From Streptomyces sp. NBC_01210 (GTDB taxonomy: Bacteria; Actinomycetota; Actinomycetes; Streptomycetales; Streptomycetaceae): 64,000 nucleotides of DNA. The translations under genes were made by a program, and so were the position numbers. The notes under the pieces are model-generated. The model saw only the letters and a list, made by a program, of their open reading frames with translations. It did not search any database and was not told the DNA's origin. Positions 50,209 through 59,024 of the stretch are shown piece by piece. The stretch lies in contig NZ_CP108549.1 of assembly GCF_036010325.1 (NCBI RefSeq), positions 7,440,001 to 7,504,000 on the forward strand. Direction: 5' to 3'. The first letter of the stretch is position 1, and every line of letters starts with the position of its first letter.

Positions 50209-50288
50209 GCCGGACCTCGGCCACGAGCCGTCCACCAACGCCCTCATCCGTCATCATCACCGCGCTCTGAAGAACGGGGAAGCCGGAC
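50209..50288 (+). pseudogene. probable 3' scar of a glucose-6-phosphate isomerase gene
   Basis: In the frame starting at 50210 the gap between tkt and gnd reads PDLGHEPSTNALIRHHHRAL. The SSTNxLIxRY-like ending closely resembles the C-terminus of Pgi (E. coli ends with HDSSTNGLINRY and a short tail). Nothing of the rest of the gene is present. Secondary pentose-phosphate clusters often carry tal and pgi, sometimes fused, between tkt and gnd, so a deletion of these is likely. The overlapping 21-codon frame starting at 50205 (ATGA with the tkt stop) is probably incidental. Confidence 0.5.
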
Positions 50289-51320
50289 ATGACCACTGAC
50301 ACACCCATGCAGCTCGGCATGATCGGGCTCGGCCGGATGGGCGCCAATCTCGTGCGCCGGCTGATGCGTGACGGTCACCGATGCGTCGTCTACGACCTCG
50401 ACCGGGAGGCCGTGCAGGAGCTGGAGAAGGAGGGGGCGACGGCCGCCACCTCGCTCCATGACTTCGTCGACAAGCTGGAAAAGCCCAGGAACGTCTGGCA
50501 GATGCTCCCCGCCGGGGTGGTGCAGCCGACACTGGACCAGCTGGCCGCGCTGCTCGACCCCGATGACACCGTCGTCGACGGCGGCAACTCGTACTACCGG
50601 GACGACATCGCCCGGGCGCAGCAGCTCGCTCCCCGCGGAATCCACTACGTCGACTGCGGGACCTCGGGCGGCGTCTGGGGCCTCGAAAGGGGCTACTGCC
50701 TGATGATCGGCGGCGAGGACGACGCGGTGGCACGGCTGAACCCGATCTTCCGCACCATCGCCCCCGGCGCCGGGAGCGTCGAGCCCACCGCGGGCAGGAC
50801 CCGCGCCGACGGGACCGCGCCCGAGGGCTATCTGCACTGCGGCCCGAGCGGCGCGGGCCACTTCGTGAAGATGGTGCACAACGGAGTCGAGTACGGGATG
50901 ATGGCCGCCGTCGCCGAGGGGCTCAGCATCATCAAGCACGCGGACGCGGGCATGCGCCGCAGGGCCGTCGACGCCGAGACCGCCCCGCTGCGCGAGCCGG
51001 AGGCCTACCAGTACGAGATCGATGTCGTTGAGGTCGCCGAGGTGTGGCGCCGGGGCTCGGTCGTCAGTTCATGGCTTGTCGACCTGGTCGCCGACGCGCT
51101 GGCGCGCTCGCCCGAGCTCGACACGTTCACCGGCCGCGTCTCGGACTCGGGGGAGGGCCGCTGGACGGTCCTGGCGGCGGTCGACGAGAGCGTGCCCGCC
51201 CCGGTCATCATCTCCGCGCTGACGCAGCGGTACGAATCGCGCGGGCTGGGCGAGTTCACCGACAAGCTGTTGTCCGCGATGCGCGGCGAGTTCGGCGGTC
51301 ACGCCGAGAAGGCGGGGTGA
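50289..51320 (+). CDS. gnd: 6-phosphogluconate dehydrogenase, decarboxylating (short GntZ-like form)
   Basis: A 343-residue enzyme oxidising 6-phosphogluconate to ribulose 5-phosphate. The nucleotide motif is MIGLGRMGANLVRRLM, the substrate loop DCGTSGGVWGLERGYCLMIG, and the catalytic lysine/asparagine segment GPSGAGHFVKMVHNGVEYGM. The short length and YDLDREAV after the second strand (no Arg/Thr for the NADP phosphate) favour the NAD-linked GntZ/YqeC type over the 470-residue NADP enzyme. It ends 3 nt before zwf. Confidence 0.92.
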   Translation: MTTDTPMQLGMIGLGRMGANLVRRLMRDGHRCVVYDLDREAVQELEKEGATAATSLHDFVDKLEKPRNVWQMLPAGVVQPTLDQLAALLDPDDTVVDGGNSYYRDDIARAQQLAPRGIHYVDCGTSGGVWGLERGYCLMIGGEDDAVARLNPIFRTIAPGAGSVEPTAGRTRADGTAPEGYLHCGPSGAGHFVKMVHNGVEYGMMAAVAEGLSIIKHADAGMRRRAVDAETAPLREPEAYQYEIDVVEVAEVWRRGSVVSSWLVDLVADALARSPELDTFTGRVSDSGEGRWTVLAAVDESVPAPVIISALTQRYESRGLGEFTDKLLSAMRGEFGGHAEKAG

Positions 51321-51323
51321 ACC

Positions 51324-52781
51324 GTGGCCGGCCCTGCTCAGCCGGAAAGCCGTCCCCCGGTCCCGGAGGACCATGTCATCGTGCTCTTCGGCGCGACCGG
51401 CGACCTGGCCCGGCGCAAGCTCCTGCCGGGGCTTTTCCACCTGGCCAAGGCGGGGCTGATGCCGCCCCGCTTCCGTGTCATCGGCTCGGCGCCCTCCCAG
51501 GTCGCGCTCAGTGACGACGAATTCCGCAAACGGGCACGGGAGGCGGTCGCCGAGTTCGGCAGGTCGAAGCCCGAGGGCAAGGCGTGGCAGGAGTTCGAGG
51601 ACGCGCTGTCCTTCGGCGCGGCCGACCCCGACGCCCCCGAGCCGCTTCTGGAGGCCGTAGGGGAGGCCGAGCGGGCCGTCGGCGGCAACCCCCGGCGCCT
51701 GTTCCACCTCGCCGTGCCGCCCAAGGCCTTCGGCTCCGTCGTGGAGCTGCTCGGCACGACCGGCCTCGCCGACAACGCCCGTGTCATCGTGGAGAAACCC
51801 TTCGGCACTGACCTCCCCTCGGCCCAGGCCCTCAACGCGACGATCCACGCGGTCTTCGACGAGTCCCGCGTCTTCCGCATCGACCACTTCCTCGGCAAGG
51901 AGTCCGTCGACAACATCCTCGCCCTCCGCTTCGCCAACGGCATCCTCGAGCCCGTGTGGAACCGCGACCACATCAGCCATGTGCAGATCGACGTGCCGGA
52001 GAAGATCGGCATCGAGGGCCGCGCACAGTTCTTCGAAGGGACCGGCACCTTCCGGGACATGATCGTCACTCACCTCTTCCAGCTCATGGGGTTCGTGGCG
52101 ATGGAACCCCCGACCGCCCTTGCGGCGAAGCCCCTGCGGGACGAGAAGGAGAAGGTCTTCGAGAGCATGCGGCCGCTGGATCCGTCACAGATCGTCCGCG
52201 GCCAGTACGAGGGCTATCGCGACGAGCCGGGTGTCGATCCCCGGTCGGACACCGAGACCTTCGTCGCACTGCGCGTCGAACTCGACAACTGGCGGTGGGC
52301 CGGAGTGCCCTTCTACCTGCGCTCGGGAAAGGCGCTCGGTCAGGGGCGGCATGTCGTGACGCTCGGCTTCCGGGAACCGGCGCTGCGTATGTTCCCCCTG
52401 GCCGCGCAGAGCGGCACGGAATCCCGGAACAACGAATTGGTGATCGATTTCGCTGACCCCGGCCGGATCGCCGCCCGTTTCCTGGTGAAGGAGCCAGGAC
52501 CCGCCATGCGCCTGAGCGAGGCCGAGATGGTCTTCAACTACGCCGACTCCGTCGACTCGATGTACGCGCTGGAGGGATACGAGCGCCTCATCCTGGACGC
52601 GATGCTCGGGGACCAGTCCCTGTTCACCCGCTCCGACGGGATCGAACGGCTCTGGAAGGCGTCCGCCCCGCTGCTGGAGAACCCGCCGCCGGTCGAGCCC
52701 TACGCACCGGGCTCCTGGGGCCCCGAGTCGGTCGACCGGCTCATCGCGCCCTACCGGTGGAGCCTGCCGGACGCTCACTGA
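51324..52781 (+). CDS. zwf: glucose-6-phosphate 1-dehydrogenase
   Basis: A 485-residue enzyme for the first oxidative pentose-phosphate step. LFGATGDLARRKLLPGLFHL is the coenzyme fingerprint, VEKPFGTD the conserved EKP loop and RIDHFLGKESVDNILALRFA the active-site signature with the catalytic histidine pair. GTG start at 51324, 3 nt after gnd. With gnd it produces reduced nicotinamide cofactors from glucose 6-phosphate, which the two following genes can supply. Confidence 0.94.
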   Translation: MAGPAQPESRPPVPEDHVIVLFGATGDLARRKLLPGLFHLAKAGLMPPRFRVIGSAPSQVALSDDEFRKRAREAVAEFGRSKPEGKAWQEFEDALSFGAADPDAPEPLLEAVGEAERAVGGNPRRLFHLAVPPKAFGSVVELLGTTGLADNARVIVEKPFGTDLPSAQALNATIHAVFDESRVFRIDHFLGKESVDNILALRFANGILEPVWNRDHISHVQIDVPEKIGIEGRAQFFEGTGTFRDMIVTHLFQLMGFVAMEPPTALAAKPLRDEKEKVFESMRPLDPSQIVRGQYEGYRDEPGVDPRSDTETFVALRVELDNWRWAGVPFYLRSGKALGQGRHVVTLGFREPALRMFPLAAQSGTESRNNELVIDFADPGRIAARFLVKEPGPAMRLSEAEMVFNYADSVDSMYALEGYERLILDAMLGDQSLFTRSDGIERLWKASAPLLENPPPVEPYAPGSWGPESVDRLIAPYRWSLPDAH

Positions 52782-52939
52782 CACCCGCGAGCGACCCCCC
52801 GTGCGCCCGGGCCCGGTGCCCGGGCCGCGCCGCGGCTGCTCCGGATGACACTGGTACATCATCCCCACGGGCTACGCATGGCGCGGCGGGCGGCATCTGC
52901 CGCCCCCGGCGACCGCCTCACCCTTCTAGCCTCGACGGC

Positions 52940-53683
52940 ATGCTGGGGCTTCCGGATCACGTACGCACTTGTCTGTTCGACCTCGACGGCGTCCTCACGC
53001 GCACCGCGAAGGTGCACGCGGCGGCGTGGAAGGAGATGTTCGACGACTACCTCCGTCGGCGCGCCGAACGTGAGGGCGTTCCCTTCGAGCCGTTCGACGC
53101 CGTGCACGACTACGACGAGTACGTGGACGGCCGGCCGCGCGAGGACGGGGTGCGCACCTTCCTCGCGTCGCGGGGGATCCGGCTGCCCGAGGGTGCGCCC
53201 GACGACGGACCGGACAGGGAGACGGTGAACGGCCTGGGCACCCGTAAGAACGCGCTGGTGCTCCGTAAGATCCGTGAGCAGGGTGTGGAGGCATACGAGG
53301 GCTCGGTGGCGTATGTGAGCGCCGCCAGGGACGCGGGTCTGCGACGTGCCGTGGTCTCCTCGAGCGCCAACTGCCGCGATGTGCTGGCTGCGGCCGGCAT
53401 CGAGGATCTCTTCGAGGAGCGCATCGACGGGATCGTCGCCAGGGAGCAGCGTTTGCGGGGCAAGCCGCAACCGGACACCTATCTGGCCGCCGCCCGTGCC
53501 CTGGGCGCCGAACCGGGTGCCGCGGCGGTCTTCGAGGACGCCCTGGCGGGCGTGGAGGCCGGCCGGGCAGGGGGGTTCGGCCTTGTCGTGGGCATCGACA
53601 GGACCGGGCAGGCCGCGGAGCTCCGGCGGCACGGCGCGGACATCGTCGTGAAGGATCTCGCCGAACTGCTGGAGTCACGATGA
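52940..53683 (+). CDS. HAD-superfamily hydrolase, beta-phosphoglucomutase-like
   Basis: A 247-residue HAD enzyme. Motif I is FDLDGVLTRTAKVHAAAWKE with the nucleophile and the general acid two residues on; the cap helix follows, then the motif II serine in AVVSSSANC, lysine in RGKPQPDTYL and the acidic FEDALAGVEAG motif. Fusion or adjacency to GH65 phosphorylases is characteristic of beta-phosphoglucomutases, which isomerise beta-glucose 1-phosphate to glucose 6-phosphate. Its stop overlaps the GH65 start. TAGCCT ends 7 nt before the ATG, so it also has its own probable leaderless promoter. Confidence 0.88.
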   Translation: MLGLPDHVRTCLFDLDGVLTRTAKVHAAAWKEMFDDYLRRRAEREGVPFEPFDAVHDYDEYVDGRPREDGVRTFLASRGIRLPEGAPDDGPDRETVNGLGTRKNALVLRKIREQGVEAYEGSVAYVSAARDAGLRRAVVSSSANCRDVLAAAGIEDLFEERIDGIVAREQRLRGKPQPDTYLAAARALGAEPGAAAVFEDALAGVEAGRAGGFGLVVGIDRTGQAAELRRHGADIVVKDLAELLESR

Positions 53684-56076
53684 TCACCCATCCCGGCTAT
53701 GTGGTCGAACCGTGGTGCCTGCGCGAGACCGAGCTGAACCTCGACGTCCTCGCCCAGAGCGAGTCCGTGTTCGCGCTCGCCAACGGCCACATCGGATGGC
53801 GCGGCAATCTCGACGAGGGCGAACCGCACGGGCTTCCCGGCGCCTATCTCAACGGTGTCCACGAACTGCACCCGCTGCCGTACGCCGAGGCCGGCTACGG
53901 CTATCCGGAGTCTGGTCAGACGATGATCAACGTCACCGACGGGAAGATCATCCGGCTGCTGGTGGACGACCATCCGTACGACCTGCGGTACGGCGAACTC
54001 ACGGCACACGAGCGGGTGCTGGACTTCCGTACAGGAGTCCTCCGCCGCACCGCGGAGTGGACCTCCCCCGGCGGCCGCGCCGTCCGCATCACCTCGTACC
54101 GGCTGGTGTCGTTCACCCAGCGCGCCATCGCGGCGATCGCGTACGAGGTGGAGCCGCTGGACGCCGGGGCCACCGTGGCCGTCCAGTCCGAGCTGGTCGC
54201 CAACGAGCAGATGCCGTACGACACCGGCGACCCGCGGGTCGCGGCCGCGGTCGAGTCCCCGCTCGTGGCGGAGGAGGACTTCGCCCAGGACACGCGGCTG
54301 CGCCTGGTGCACTGCACCCGGAAGAGCGGCCAGCGGGTGGCGGCCGCGGCCGACCACATCGTCGAGGGCCCCGAGGGGACGGCCTGGTCGGCCGAGAGCG
54401 AGCCCGACGTCAGCAGGCTCACGGTCACCGCCGCCCTGGCGCCCGGCGAGCGGCTGCGGCTGGTGAAGTTCGTGGCGTACGGGTGGTCCGCGGAGAGGTC
54501 GCTGCCCGCCGTCCACGACCAGGTCGACGGCGCGGTCGCCGCCGCCCGCAGCACCGGCTGGGACGGCCTGCTCGCCGAGCAGCGGGCCTATCTGGACAAC
54601 TTCTGGTCCGGCGCGGACGTGGAGGTGGACGGGGACGCGGAGATCCAGCAGGCCGTGCGCTTCGGGCTGTTCCATGTCCTGCAGGCCGCGGCCCGCGGCG
54701 AGGATCGGGCGATCCCCGCGAAGGGGCTGACGGGGACGGGCTACGACGGGCACTCGTTCTGGGACGTGGAGTCCTTCGTTCTCCCGGTGCTCACCTACAC
54801 GGCCCCGCAGTCCGTCGCCCCGGTCCTGCGTTGGCGGCACGCGACCCTGCCCGCGGCCCGGGACCGCGCCCATCAGCTCGGGCTGGCCGGAGCGGTGTTC
54901 CCGTGGCGGACCATCACCGGCGCGGAATGCTCGGCGTACTGGCCGGCGGGTACGGCCGCGTTTCATGTCAACGCCGACATCGCCGACGCCGTGCTGCGGT
55001 ACGTGACCGCCACCGGCGACGAGGCGTTCGAGCGGGGGCCGGGACTGGAACTGCTGGTGCACACCGCGCGGCTCTGGCACTCGCTCGGCCACCACGACGC
55101 GGAGGGCGTCTTCCATATCGACGGGGTCACGGGCCCCGACGAGTACAGCGCCATCGCCCGCGACAACCTCTACACCAACCTGATGGCGCGCCGGAATCTG
55201 GTGGCTGCCGCGGAGACGGCGGTGCGCCACGTCGAACGCGCGGAGGAACTGGGGGTCGACGACGAGGAGACCGCCGCATGGCGGGACGCCGCCGCCCGGA
55301 TCGCCGTGCCGTACAACGAGCTGCTCGGTGTGCACGAGCAGTCGGTCGGGTTCACGGGCTTCCAGCGGTGGAACTTCGACAACACCTCCCCGGAGCAGTA
55401 CCCGCTGATGCTGCATTTCCCGTACTTCGACCTCTACCGCAAACAGGTCGTGAAACAGGCGGACCTGGTCCTCGCCATGCTGACCTGCGGCGACGCCTTC
55501 ACCGCCGAGGAGAAGGCCCGCAACTTCGCCTACTACGAGCAGCTGACCGTACGGGACTCCTCGCTGTCGGCGTGCTGCCAGGCCGTCATGGCCGCCGAGA
55601 CGGGACACCTCCGGCTGGCCTATGCCTATCTGGGCGAGGCGGCCCTGATGGACCTGGAGAACCTGGAGCACAACACCCGCGACGGCCTGCATATCGCCTC
55701 CCTTGCGGGCACCTGGACGGCGCTGGTGCTCGGGCTCGGAGGAATGCGCCAGTACGACGGGGAGAGCGGTGCGGGCGATCTGGGGTTCTCCCCGCGGCTG
55801 CCCGAGCGTCTCTCCGGACTTCGGTTCACCGTGCTGGTGCGGGGGCGCAGGCTTCATGTGGACATCCGCAGCTCCGCAGCCGTCTACACCCTGGTGGAGG
55901 GGGACCCGCTGAAGATCCTGCACCACGGCGAGCCGCTCACCGTCACGGTGTCCCGGCCCGTGGAGCGTCCCCTGCCGCCGGTGTCCGTACAACCGGAACC
56001 GCAGCAGCCCAGAGGGCGTCGCCCTACCGACCGCATGGGCGGCGTGGAGATGACCGGCGGGGAGGGGGTCGGCTGA
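53680..56076 (+). CDS. glycoside hydrolase family 65 (disaccharide phosphorylase)
   Basis: A 798-residue inverting phosphorylase of the maltose/trehalose/kojibiose type. The N-terminal beta-sandwich begins at ETELNLDVLAQSESVFALAN (GHIGWRGNLDEGEP follows). The (alpha/alpha)6 domain holds GYDGHSFWDVESFVLPVL and the catalytic acid in HIDGVTGPDEYSAIARDNLY. The C-terminal cap ends in a variable tail. The product would be beta-glucose 1-phosphate plus glucose. It is coupled (ATGA) to the beta-phosphoglucomutase-like gene. Which disaccharide it uses cannot be read by eye; trehalose is plausible in Streptomyces. Confidence 0.92.
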   Translation: MITHPGYVVEPWCLRETELNLDVLAQSESVFALANGHIGWRGNLDEGEPHGLPGAYLNGVHELHPLPYAEAGYGYPESGQTMINVTDGKIIRLLVDDHPYDLRYGELTAHERVLDFRTGVLRRTAEWTSPGGRAVRITSYRLVSFTQRAIAAIAYEVEPLDAGATVAVQSELVANEQMPYDTGDPRVAAAVESPLVAEEDFAQDTRLRLVHCTRKSGQRVAAAADHIVEGPEGTAWSAESEPDVSRLTVTAALAPGERLRLVKFVAYGWSAERSLPAVHDQVDGAVAAARSTGWDGLLAEQRAYLDNFWSGADVEVDGDAEIQQAVRFGLFHVLQAAARGEDRAIPAKGLTGTGYDGHSFWDVESFVLPVLTYTAPQSVAPVLRWRHATLPAARDRAHQLGLAGAVFPWRTITGAECSAYWPAGTAAFHVNADIADAVLRYVTATGDEAFERGPGLELLVHTARLWHSLGHHDAEGVFHIDGVTGPDEYSAIARDNLYTNLMARRNLVAAAETAVRHVERAEELGVDDEETAAWRDAAARIAVPYNELLGVHEQSVGFTGFQRWNFDNTSPEQYPLMLHFPYFDLYRKQVVKQADLVLAMLTCGDAFTAEEKARNFAYYEQLTVRDSSLSACCQAVMAAETGHLRLAYAYLGEAALMDLENLEHNTRDGLHIASLAGTWTALVLGLGGMRQYDGESGAGDLGFSPRLPERLSGLRFTVLVRGRRLHVDIRSSAAVYTLVEGDPLKILHHGEPLTVTVSRPVERPLPPVSVQPEPQQPRGRRPTDRMGGVEMTGGEGVG

Positions 56077-56084
56077 CCTGTCAG

Positions 56085-56110
56085 CCCGCCGTCCGCTCCG
56101 GAGAGGCGGG
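56085..56110 (+). terminator. hairpin after GH65
   Basis: CCCGCC (56085-56090) pairs with GGCGGG (56105-56110) 9 nt after the GH65 stop. The remaining 255 bp to the next gene hold no other clear feature apart from candidate upstream starts of that gene. Confidence 0.4.
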
Positions 56111-56365
56111 ATGTGGCATGACCACGCGGCACAGCCTGGCACGATCCCCAGTGGGCTGGTAATGCTTGGTGGTCGGCTCCGGAAACCTTCGGGGGATGAC
56201 GTGGGGGTGTGGCCGGGCGGGGTATCGGTCGTCGGCCGGGCGTGGCGATGTCGCGGCCAGTGGTCCGATCGAGCCGTGGGGATGCGGAGCACGAACCGGT
56301 CCGGCAGGAAGAGCATGGCTGACCCGGACCGATGGATTCGCCCCAACAGCAAGGTGGCACATGGC

Positions 56366-58147
56366 ATGTTCACCACCCGGCCGACTCTCCAGGGCACCTT
56401 CGGCATGGTGTCCTCCACCCACTGGCTCGCCTCGCAGTGTGCGATGGCTGTCCTCGAGGACGGCGGCAACGCCTACGACGCCGCCGTCGCCGCGGGATTC
56501 GTCCTGCATGTCGTCGAGCCGCATCTGTGCGGTCCCGCCGGCGAGGTGCCGATCATCCTCGCGCCGGCTGACGGCGAGGTGCGGGTGCTCTGCGGGCAGG
56601 GGCCCGCACCCGCCGGCGCGAGCGTCGACCACTACCGCTCCCTGGGCCTCGACCTCGTGCCCGGCACGGGACCGCTGGCCGCCGCCGTGCCCGGGGCGTT
56701 CGACGCGTGGATGGTGCTGCTGCGCGACTACGGCACCAAGTCCCTCTCCGACGTGCTGCGTTACGCGATCGGATATGCGGAGGACGGACACGCGCCCGTC
56801 GAGCGGATCGGCGAGACCGTGGAGACCGTCCGCGAGCTGTTCGAGACGGAGTGGACGTCGTCCGCCGAGGTGTATCTGCCGGGCGGCAACACCCCCGCCC
56901 CCGGTGAGTTGCTGCGCAATCCGGCGCTCGCCGCGACCTGGCGGCGGCTGATCGCCGAGACGTCCGGCGGCGGGCGCGTCGCCGAGATCGAGGCCGCGCG
57001 GAAAGTATGGAGCGAGGGCTTCGTCGCCGAGGCGCTCGTGCGCCAGGCCGCCCGCCCCACACTGGACACCAGCGGCGAACGCCACACAGGCACGCTGACG
57101 GCGGCCGACCTGGCGGACTGGTCCGCATCCTACGAAGCCCCGGCGACGTACGACTGGAACGGCTGGACCCTGTGCAAGGCAGCCGGCTGGAGCCAAGGTC
57201 CCGCCTTCCTCCAGCAGTTGGCGCTGCTCCCCGACGAGCTGCCGGAGTACGGCTCGGCCGCCTACGTCCATCTGCTCGTCGAGGGCTGCAAGTTGGCGAT
57301 GGCGGACCGGGAGGCCTGGTACGGGGACGCGGCCGAAGTGCCCCTCGACGCGCTGCTGTCGGAGCCGTACAACGCAGCCCGCCGCGCGCTCATCGGCGAC
57401 AAGGCCTCGTACGAACTGCGCCCCGGCAGCCCCGGCGGCCGCACGCCCGTACTGAGTACGCACGCCGGGGACGCGGCCGACGACGAGCCCGAATTCAGCC
57501 CCATGGGGGTAGGTGAGCCCACCGTCGCCAAGGATGGCGCGACCCGCGACGACACCTGCCACCTCGACATCGTCGACCGCTGGGGCAATATGATCGCCGC
57601 CACACCGAGCGGCGGCTGGCTGCAGTCCAACCCCGTCGTCCCCGAGCTGGGCTTCCCCCTCGGCACGCGCCTCCAGATGGCCTGGCTCGACCCCGGCCTG
57701 CCCAACACCCTCACGCCGGGCCGCCGGCCCCGCACCACCCTCACGCCCTCGCTCGCGCTGCGCGACGGCGTGCCCGTGATGGCCTTCGGAACGCCCGGCG
57801 GCGACCAGCAGGACCAGTGGCAGCTGCACTTCTTCCTGGCTGTGGCGCTCCGCCCGGCGGTACGCGGCGGGCTCGACCTCCAGGGCGCGATCGACGCGCC
57901 GGGCTGGCACAACGACAGCTTCCCCAGCTCCTTCTACCCGCGCGGTATGCGGCCGGGCAGCGTGACCGTCGAATCCCGGACGGACCCGGACGTGATCACC
58001 GAGCTGCGGCTCCGTGGTCACGATGTGACGGTCGGTGACGGCTGGTCGGAGGGCCGGCTGTGCGCGGTCGCCCGGGACCCGCGGACGGGCGTGCTGTCGG
58101 CCGCAGCGAACCCGAGGGGAATGCAGGGTTACGCGGTGGGGCGCTGA
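56366..58147 (+). CDS. gamma-glutamyltransferase-family protein, cytoplasmic paralogue
   Basis: A 593-residue Ntn-hydrolase-fold protein. GMVSSTHWLASQCAMAVLED then GGNAYDAAVAAGFVLHVVEP correspond to the GGT large subunit, DDTCHLDIVDRWGNMIAATP to the cleavage site and catalytic threonine, and MAFGTPGGDQQDQWQLHFFL to the small subunit. No signal peptide is present, so it should be cytoplasmic and may act on a gamma-glutamyl or other amide compound. MFTTRP at 56366 (AAGGTGG 8 nt upstream) is where I expect conservation to begin; ATG 56315 with AGGAAGAGC upstream is a serious alternative. The secreted ggt is at 25444. Confidence 0.87.
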   Translation: MFTTRPTLQGTFGMVSSTHWLASQCAMAVLEDGGNAYDAAVAAGFVLHVVEPHLCGPAGEVPIILAPADGEVRVLCGQGPAPAGASVDHYRSLGLDLVPGTGPLAAAVPGAFDAWMVLLRDYGTKSLSDVLRYAIGYAEDGHAPVERIGETVETVRELFETEWTSSAEVYLPGGNTPAPGELLRNPALAATWRRLIAETSGGGRVAEIEAARKVWSEGFVAEALVRQAARPTLDTSGERHTGTLTAADLADWSASYEAPATYDWNGWTLCKAAGWSQGPAFLQQLALLPDELPEYGSAAYVHLLVEGCKLAMADREAWYGDAAEVPLDALLSEPYNAARRALIGDKASYELRPGSPGGRTPVLSTHAGDAADDEPEFSPMGVGEPTVAKDGATRDDTCHLDIVDRWGNMIAATPSGGWLQSNPVVPELGFPLGTRLQMAWLDPGLPNTLTPGRRPRTTLTPSLALRDGVPVMAFGTPGGDQQDQWQLHFFLAVALRPAVRGGLDLQGAIDAPGWHNDSFPSSFYPRGMRPGSVTVESRTDPDVITELRLRGHDVTVGDGWSEGRLCAVARDPRTGVLSAAANPRGMQGYAVGR

Positions 58148-58188
58148 GCGGACAGCCCGATGTCAGCGGGCCGTGCTTAGCTGGCGAT

Positions 58189-59010
58189 ATGATCCATGAC
58201 TTCCTGAACGGTGATCTCTCCGACGTCGAGGAGGCGGTCCGCAAGGCGGCCGCCACCGAGATCACGCCGCGCTTCCGGCAGCTTGCCGCGCACGAGATCG
58301 TCGAGAAGAGCGGCCCGCACGACCTGGTGACGATCGCCGACCGGCTCGCCGAGGAGCACCTCACGAAATCCCTGACGGCGCTGCTCCCCGGCTCCGTGGT
58401 GGTCGGCGAGGAAGCGGTGCACGCGGATCCGTCCGTGTACGAGGCGCTGCACGGCGACGCGCCCGTGTGGATCGTCGACCCGGTCGACGGCACCCGGCAG
58501 TTCGTCCGCGGCGAGGCGGGCTTCTGCACACTGGTCGCCCTCGCCCAGCACGGCGAGGTGCTCGCCTCCTGGACGTACGCGCCGGTGCTGGAGGAGATGG
58601 CGATCGCGGTACGGGGCGGTGGCGCCCGGCTCAACGACGCGCCGATACGGTCGGGTTCGCCCGCGCCCGACGCGGTGCTCGAGGTGGCCATGTCCCACCC
58701 GGACTACACGACCCCGGACCAGAAGCGCGCCCTCCTGGGCCTGGACGTGCCCGGAGTGCATGCTCGTCCCTGCGGTTCGGCGGGCCTGGAGTATCTGGCC
58801 GTTGCCCGGGGCGAGTTGGACGCGGTGGCCTTCTCCTGGGAGAACGCATGGGACCACGCGGCGGGGCTACTTCTGGTGTCGGAGGCGGGCGGGGCGCAGA
58901 TGACGGTGGCGGGTGAGCGGTTCCGTATCGAGGGAGGCAATGCGCTCCCGTTCACGGCGGCGCGCGACGCGGACACGGCACGCCGGGTACGGAGCCTGTT
59001 GCTGGGGTGA
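58189..59010 (+). CDS. inositol-monophosphatase-family phosphatase
   Basis: A 273-residue Mg-dependent, lithium-sensitive-type phosphatase. The metal motifs are GEEAVHADP (Glu), WIVDPVDGTRQFVRG (Asp-x-x-Asp-Gly-Thr) and WENAWDHAAGLLLVSEAGG. Substrates in the family include inositol phosphates, histidinol phosphate and PAP. The ATG at 58189 is preferred over upstream in-frame starts; TTAGCT ends 6 nt before it. The 630-bp repeat tract follows. Confidence 0.88.
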   Translation: MIHDFLNGDLSDVEEAVRKAAATEITPRFRQLAAHEIVEKSGPHDLVTIADRLAEEHLTKSLTALLPGSVVVGEEAVHADPSVYEALHGDAPVWIVDPVDGTRQFVRGEAGFCTLVALAQHGEVLASWTYAPVLEEMAIAVRGGGARLNDAPIRSGSPAPDAVLEVAMSHPDYTTPDQKRALLGLDVPGVHARPCGSAGLEYLAVARGELDAVAFSWENAWDHAAGLLLVSEAGGAQMTVAGERFRIEGGNALPFTAARDADTARRVRSLLLG

Positions 59011-59024
59011 CGGGGTGCTTTCCT

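Noticed and set aside
50205..50270. A 21-codon ORF overlapping the tkt stop by ATGA
   Set aside because: The peptide is Ser/Thr/Pro-rich without homology, and the overlapping frame fits a Pgi C-terminal scar better.
53479..56469. A 996-codon minus-strand open frame opposite the GH65 and HAD genes
   Set aside because: Long antisense frames are expected opposite GC3-rich genes; the plus strand encodes well-conserved enzymes with clear active sites.
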